From contig ONJB01000045.1 of NCBI GenBank assembly GCA_900318015.1, positions 1 to 61,787 on the forward strand: 61,787 bases of DNA, read 5' to 3'. The number at the start of each line of letters is the position of its first letter. Position 1 is the stretch's first letter. A program made the translations under genes and the position numbers. Positions 61,167-61,787 of this stretch are shown one piece after another. The stretch is from an uncultured Bacteroidales bacterium (lineage in GTDB: Bacteria; Bacteroidota; Bacteroidia; Bacteroidales; UBA932). A model generated the notes under the pieces. It did no database searches. It had not been told where the DNA came from and saw nothing but the letters and a program-made list of their open reading frames with translations.

Positions 61167-61247
61167 ACTCTCCCGGCCGCAGCTTGCTTTTTGTCCTGTT
61201 CTGGACATTCTACTGGAAACTCTTCCAATAGCCGGGAGAGTTTTTTT
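61167..61247 (+). terminator. Long-loop terminator or structured RNA
   Basis: ACTCTCCCGGC (61167-61177) pairs with GCCGGGAGAGT (61231-61241), followed by seven T. The 53-nt loop contains a further small hairpin (GTCC/GGAC near 61193-61205). Confidence 0.6.
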
Positions 61248-61339
61248 GTAAAAAAATGAAGAAATAAATGAATTATGGAAGAAACGCTCCTATATTATGG
61301 ATGCTTATAATAAAATGTGTTTAAATGTTTTTTAAAATC

Positions 61340-61377
61340 AACAGTTCTGCTGTGAAGCACAACTGTTTTTCTTTTTT
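61340..61377 (+). terminator. Terminator-like hairpin ahead of the last gene
   Basis: AACAGTT and AACTGTT (61340-61346, 61361-61367) are inverted arms followed by T-rich sequence and precede the next start by 12 bp. May be an attenuator. Confidence 0.5.
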
Positions 61378-61388
61378 ATCTCAGTCTT

Positions 61389-61667
61389 ATGGAGAAGTGG
61401 TATCATAGTATTCAAGACTGGCACAGATTCGCTGATGCCGTTACCGATCTTGTCGAGGATTATCTTAAATACAGTTCAGAAATTGATGAGAATGACGGAA
61501 TCTATGTGGATGATGATGATAATGTTCGTTTAATGGCCAGAAACGAGGCCCCTGACGAATCTGATTTCTATCCTATAATGAATCTATTAGATTTGTCTGA
61601 GAGTGTCCCTGAGGTCAATTATGAGGCAATTCAGGAGTTAACGGATAAGTATATCTTTGTTAGGTAA
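61389..61667 (+). CDS. Small acidic hypothetical protein
   Basis: A 92-residue strongly acidic protein, MEKWYHSIQDWHRFADAVTD with an Asp cluster (EIDENDGIYVDDDDNVRLM) and ending TDKYIFVR. No signal, membrane segment or recognised domain. Its strong acidity would suit a DNA-mimic or anti-restriction role, which is speculation. Followed by a clean terminator. Confidence 0.55.
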   Translation: MEKWYHSIQDWHRFADAVTDLVEDYLKYSSEIDENDGIYVDDDDNVRLMARNEAPDESDFYPIMNLLDLSESVPEVNYEAIQELTDKYIFVR

Positions 61668-61687
61668 AGATAACCTTATAAAATGTG

Positions 61688-61725
61688 AAAAAGAGGTCGA
61701 CTAAAAAGGGTCGGCCTCTTTTTTT
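61688..61725 (+). terminator. Rho-independent terminator
   Basis: AAAAAGAGGTCGA and TCGGCCTCTTTTTTT form near-complete inverted arms around a short A/G-rich loop. Confidence 0.85.
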
Positions 61726-61787
61726 GTTGTGCCAGAGCTCCGCTGCTGCAGCAGCTTGCCTCTTCGAGGACTCCGCTCGCTTTGCTC

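Noticed and set aside
1-61787. CRISPR array, toxin-antitoxin pair, transposase or integrase genes
   Set aside because: No regularly spaced short repeats, no Cas-like proteins and no recombinase or transposase motifs were seen in any frame. The seven repeats are too irregularly spaced for CRISPR.

Overview
The window comes from a Bacteroidales-type chromosome (phylum Bacteroidota) with a GC-rich core. Three things support this. Genes start downstream of the Bacteroidota -7 box (TAnnTTTG), as at 794, 4914, 15731, 21612 and 56109. The order DUF4271-hemD-rnpA-yidD is typical of the group. Lipoproteins, a TonB-dependent receptor with a DUF4249 partner, serine-type sulfatases and ECF sigma/anti-sigma pairs are abundant. 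A gut or mucosal lifestyle is plausible from the sulfatases, the GH2 beta-galactosidase and the bile-acid-symporter-family transporter, but that is inference. The genus cannot be fixed from the sequence.

1-26.4 kb is conserved core. It holds pgk (partial), an RlmI-like methyltransferase, a DUF2723 membrane glycosyltransferase, a GNAT-like protein facing an AMP-ligase/ACP pair, and a long minus-strand run (malQ, yciH, DUF4271, hemD, rnpA, yidD, ubiE). After that come rsgA, a MATE exporter, alaS, an LptG-type permease fused in frame to methionyl-tRNA formyltransferase, thiN, a membrane polyferredoxin with an Fe-S aldo/keto reductase, an esterase-like hydrolase and a BASS transporter.

26.4-46.5 kb is accessory, ending next to a tRNA-Ser(GGA). 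Small lipoproteins, secreted proteins, a TonB receptor/DUF4249 pair, a serpin and an FtsX-type ABC permease are separated by seven same-orientation copies of a roughly 30-bp core repeat, TTCCGCCCG(T/A)GAATGGATTGGGGTGGA, some with 80-140-bp shared flanks. This gives a cassette-like layout with no integrase in view. Two paralogous modules of ECF sigma factor plus anti-sigma factor with an inner-membrane helix and a C-terminal outer-membrane-barrel-like domain sit here. One precedes a serpin, the other two lipoproteins. Each is preceded by a decayed copy of the same small gene, so the block was duplicated. The ABC operon has a good sigma-54 promoter match and a dense TTTACA/TGTAAA palindrome cluster.

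46.5-59.9 kb returns to core-like genes: a twin-ATPase ABC protein, DUF3109, an M16-like peptidase relative without its zinc motif, a TPR protein, a secreted alpha/beta hydrolase, a GH2 beta-galactosidase and two serine-type sulfatases. 59.9-61.8 kb is AT-rich, with small hypothetical genes each followed by a strong hairpin, resembling mobile-element cargo.

Five genes look broken by frameshifts or small internal deletions: hemD, the rsgA 5' end, a small outer-membrane protein, the ABC ATPase and a lipoprotein. Because they occur in core and accessory DNA alike, assembly or read error must be excluded before any biological reading.
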